Source: Heterotrichella gracilis (taxonomy: Eukaryota > Sar > Xanthophyceae > Tribonematales > Xanthonemataceae). From it: a DNA stretch of 64,000 bases. Under the pieces are notes generated by a model. That model ran no database searches. It worked only from the letters and a program-made list of their open reading frames with translations, and was not told the origin of the DNA. A program made the position numbers and the translations under genes. Of this stretch, positions 63,560 to 64,000 are shown piece after piece. The stretch spans positions 124,001-188,000 of the forward strand of contig JAULBX010025829.1 in assembly GCA_032358255.1 (NCBI GenBank), read 5' to 3'. Numbering within the stretch: position 1 is the first letter of the stretch; each line of letters begins with the position of its first letter.

Positions 63560-64000
63560 TAACTTGTTCTTTTAACTACATTATTTTCCAACTTATAGGT
63601 TTGCCCGCTTTCTTTACATGAAGCAACACCGTCCTTATCAAATTCTAATCTGTGTCCATATTCGCTCATCCAACCGATCTGACGTGAAGGGTTACCAACC
63701 ACCAAAGCATAATCTGGTACATGCTTGGTAACAACTGCACCGGCACCAATAAAGGCAAATTTGCCAATATCATGTCCACAAACAATTGTAGCATTTGCCC
63801 CAATGGAAGCGCCTTTACCAACATGTGTCTTTGCATACTGTGATTTGCGATTAACAGCGCTGCGCGGATTGGTTACATTTGTAAATACCATGCTAGGGCC
63901 TAAAAAAACATCATCATCGCAGGTAACGCCGGTATAAATAGAGATATTATTTTGGGCTTTTACATTGCTGCCAAGAACTACGTCCGGCGATATGACAACA
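63559..64000 (-). CDS. Hexapeptide N-acetyltransferase, WbpD/WlbB-like (5' end outside window)
   Basis: Truncated by the right edge; the frame is open from 64000 to the stop at 63559, ~147 codons. Left-handed beta-helix hexapeptide repeats are visible (VVLGSNVKAQNNISIYTGVTC, VGKGASIGANATIVCGHDI). The stretch FTNVTNPRSAVNRKSQY and VPDYALVVGNPSRQIGWMSEYG closely follows WbpD/WlbB, which acetylates the 3-amino group of UDP-GlcNAc3NA. An internal ATG at 63891 is not the start, since the repeat pattern runs upstream of it. Confidence 0.85.
   Translation of the reverse strand, partial: VVISPDVVLGSNVKAQNNISIYTGVTCDDDVFLGPSMVFTNVTNPRSAVNRKSQYAKTHVGKGASIGANATIVCGHDIGKFAFIGAGAVVTKHVPDYALVVGNPSRQIGWMSEYGHRLEFDKDGVASCKESGQTYKLENNVVKRTS

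Noticed and set aside
63559-63891. Complete 110-residue acetyltransferase starting at 63891
   Set aside because: Hexapeptide repeats continue in frame upstream to the window edge, so the ATG at 63891 is internal.
1-64000. tRNA, rRNA, CRISPR or prophage content
   Set aside because: No cloverleaf, rRNA segment, regularly spaced identical repeats, or phage structural genes were found by reading; a scan with tRNAscan-SE/CRISPR tools would settle small cases.

Overview
The window looks like the chromosome of a member of the Bacteroidota. The base composition is AT-rich, Shine-Dalgarno sequences are largely absent, and several promoters match the Bacteroidota -33 TTTG / -7 TAnnTTTG pattern. It carries gldC, one T9SS type A and one type B (CHU_C) sorting domain, a folK-deoxynucleoside kinase fusion, a fused E1 alpha/beta dehydrogenase, DUF3822 next to rsmD, DUF6702 next to an M1 peptidase, and an S46 dipeptidyl peptidase. 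I cannot fix the order or family. No rRNA, tRNA, CRISPR array, prophage or complete transposon is visible.

Layout. 1-9.3 kb (mostly minus): an edge-truncated TraB/GumN-domain protein, trxB, a TPR-SpoIIE phosphatase, a hot-dog thioesterase, a secreted protein and a double-Usp stress protein. 9.3-12.6 kb: ettA, divergent from a RecB/Cas4-like plus DEDD-exonuclease DUF2779 protein. 12.6-13.9 kb: a small secreted protein behind a sigma-54-like promoter, a hairpin repeat, and an Ala-rich lipoprotein with a strong promoter and terminator. 14-21.5 kb: pyrD, a lipoprotein, HMG-CoA lyase, an LRR protein, M23/LysM peptidase, DUF6702 and M1 peptidase. 21.5-25.6 kb is the least ordinary stretch: two long copies of an interspersed hairpin repeat, a 55-residue Cys-x2-Cys peptide gene, a coupled pair of small membrane-protein genes, a REP-like element and a TPM-domain protein. 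25.6-32.7 kb: a 1740-residue TPR-(GAF)6-SpoIIE protein and sppA. 32.8-37.6 kb: folK-dNK, OmpA-like protein, gldC, rsmD, DUF3822. 37.7-46.4 kb: duplicated lipoprotein units, a RecD-like helicase, outer-membrane barrels, two GNATs, a YjbR protein, a metzincin and OsmC. 46.4-52.8 kb (minus): DPP11-type S46 peptidase, an AlgJ/AlgI-like O-acetylation pair, a T9SS cargo protein, ferredoxin. 52.8-60.1 kb: LuxC-like reductase, CHU_C protein, an ABC ATPase with no canonical start codon, fused E1, two envelope proteins. 60.1-64 kb (minus): nucleotide-sugar genes whose products fit a route to diacetamido-uronic acid sugars plus dTDP-sugar synthesis, running off the right edge.

Common themes are the envelope (lipoproteins, secreted peptidases, T9SS cargo, glycan acetylation, surface-sugar synthesis) and signalling through two SpoIIE-type phosphatases. 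I see no single convincing new system. The best leads are the 22.1-23.5 kb small-gene and repeat cluster, the sigma-54-like promoter at 12.7 kb, the GAF-pair duplication, and the AUC-start ABC ATPase at 54.7 kb.
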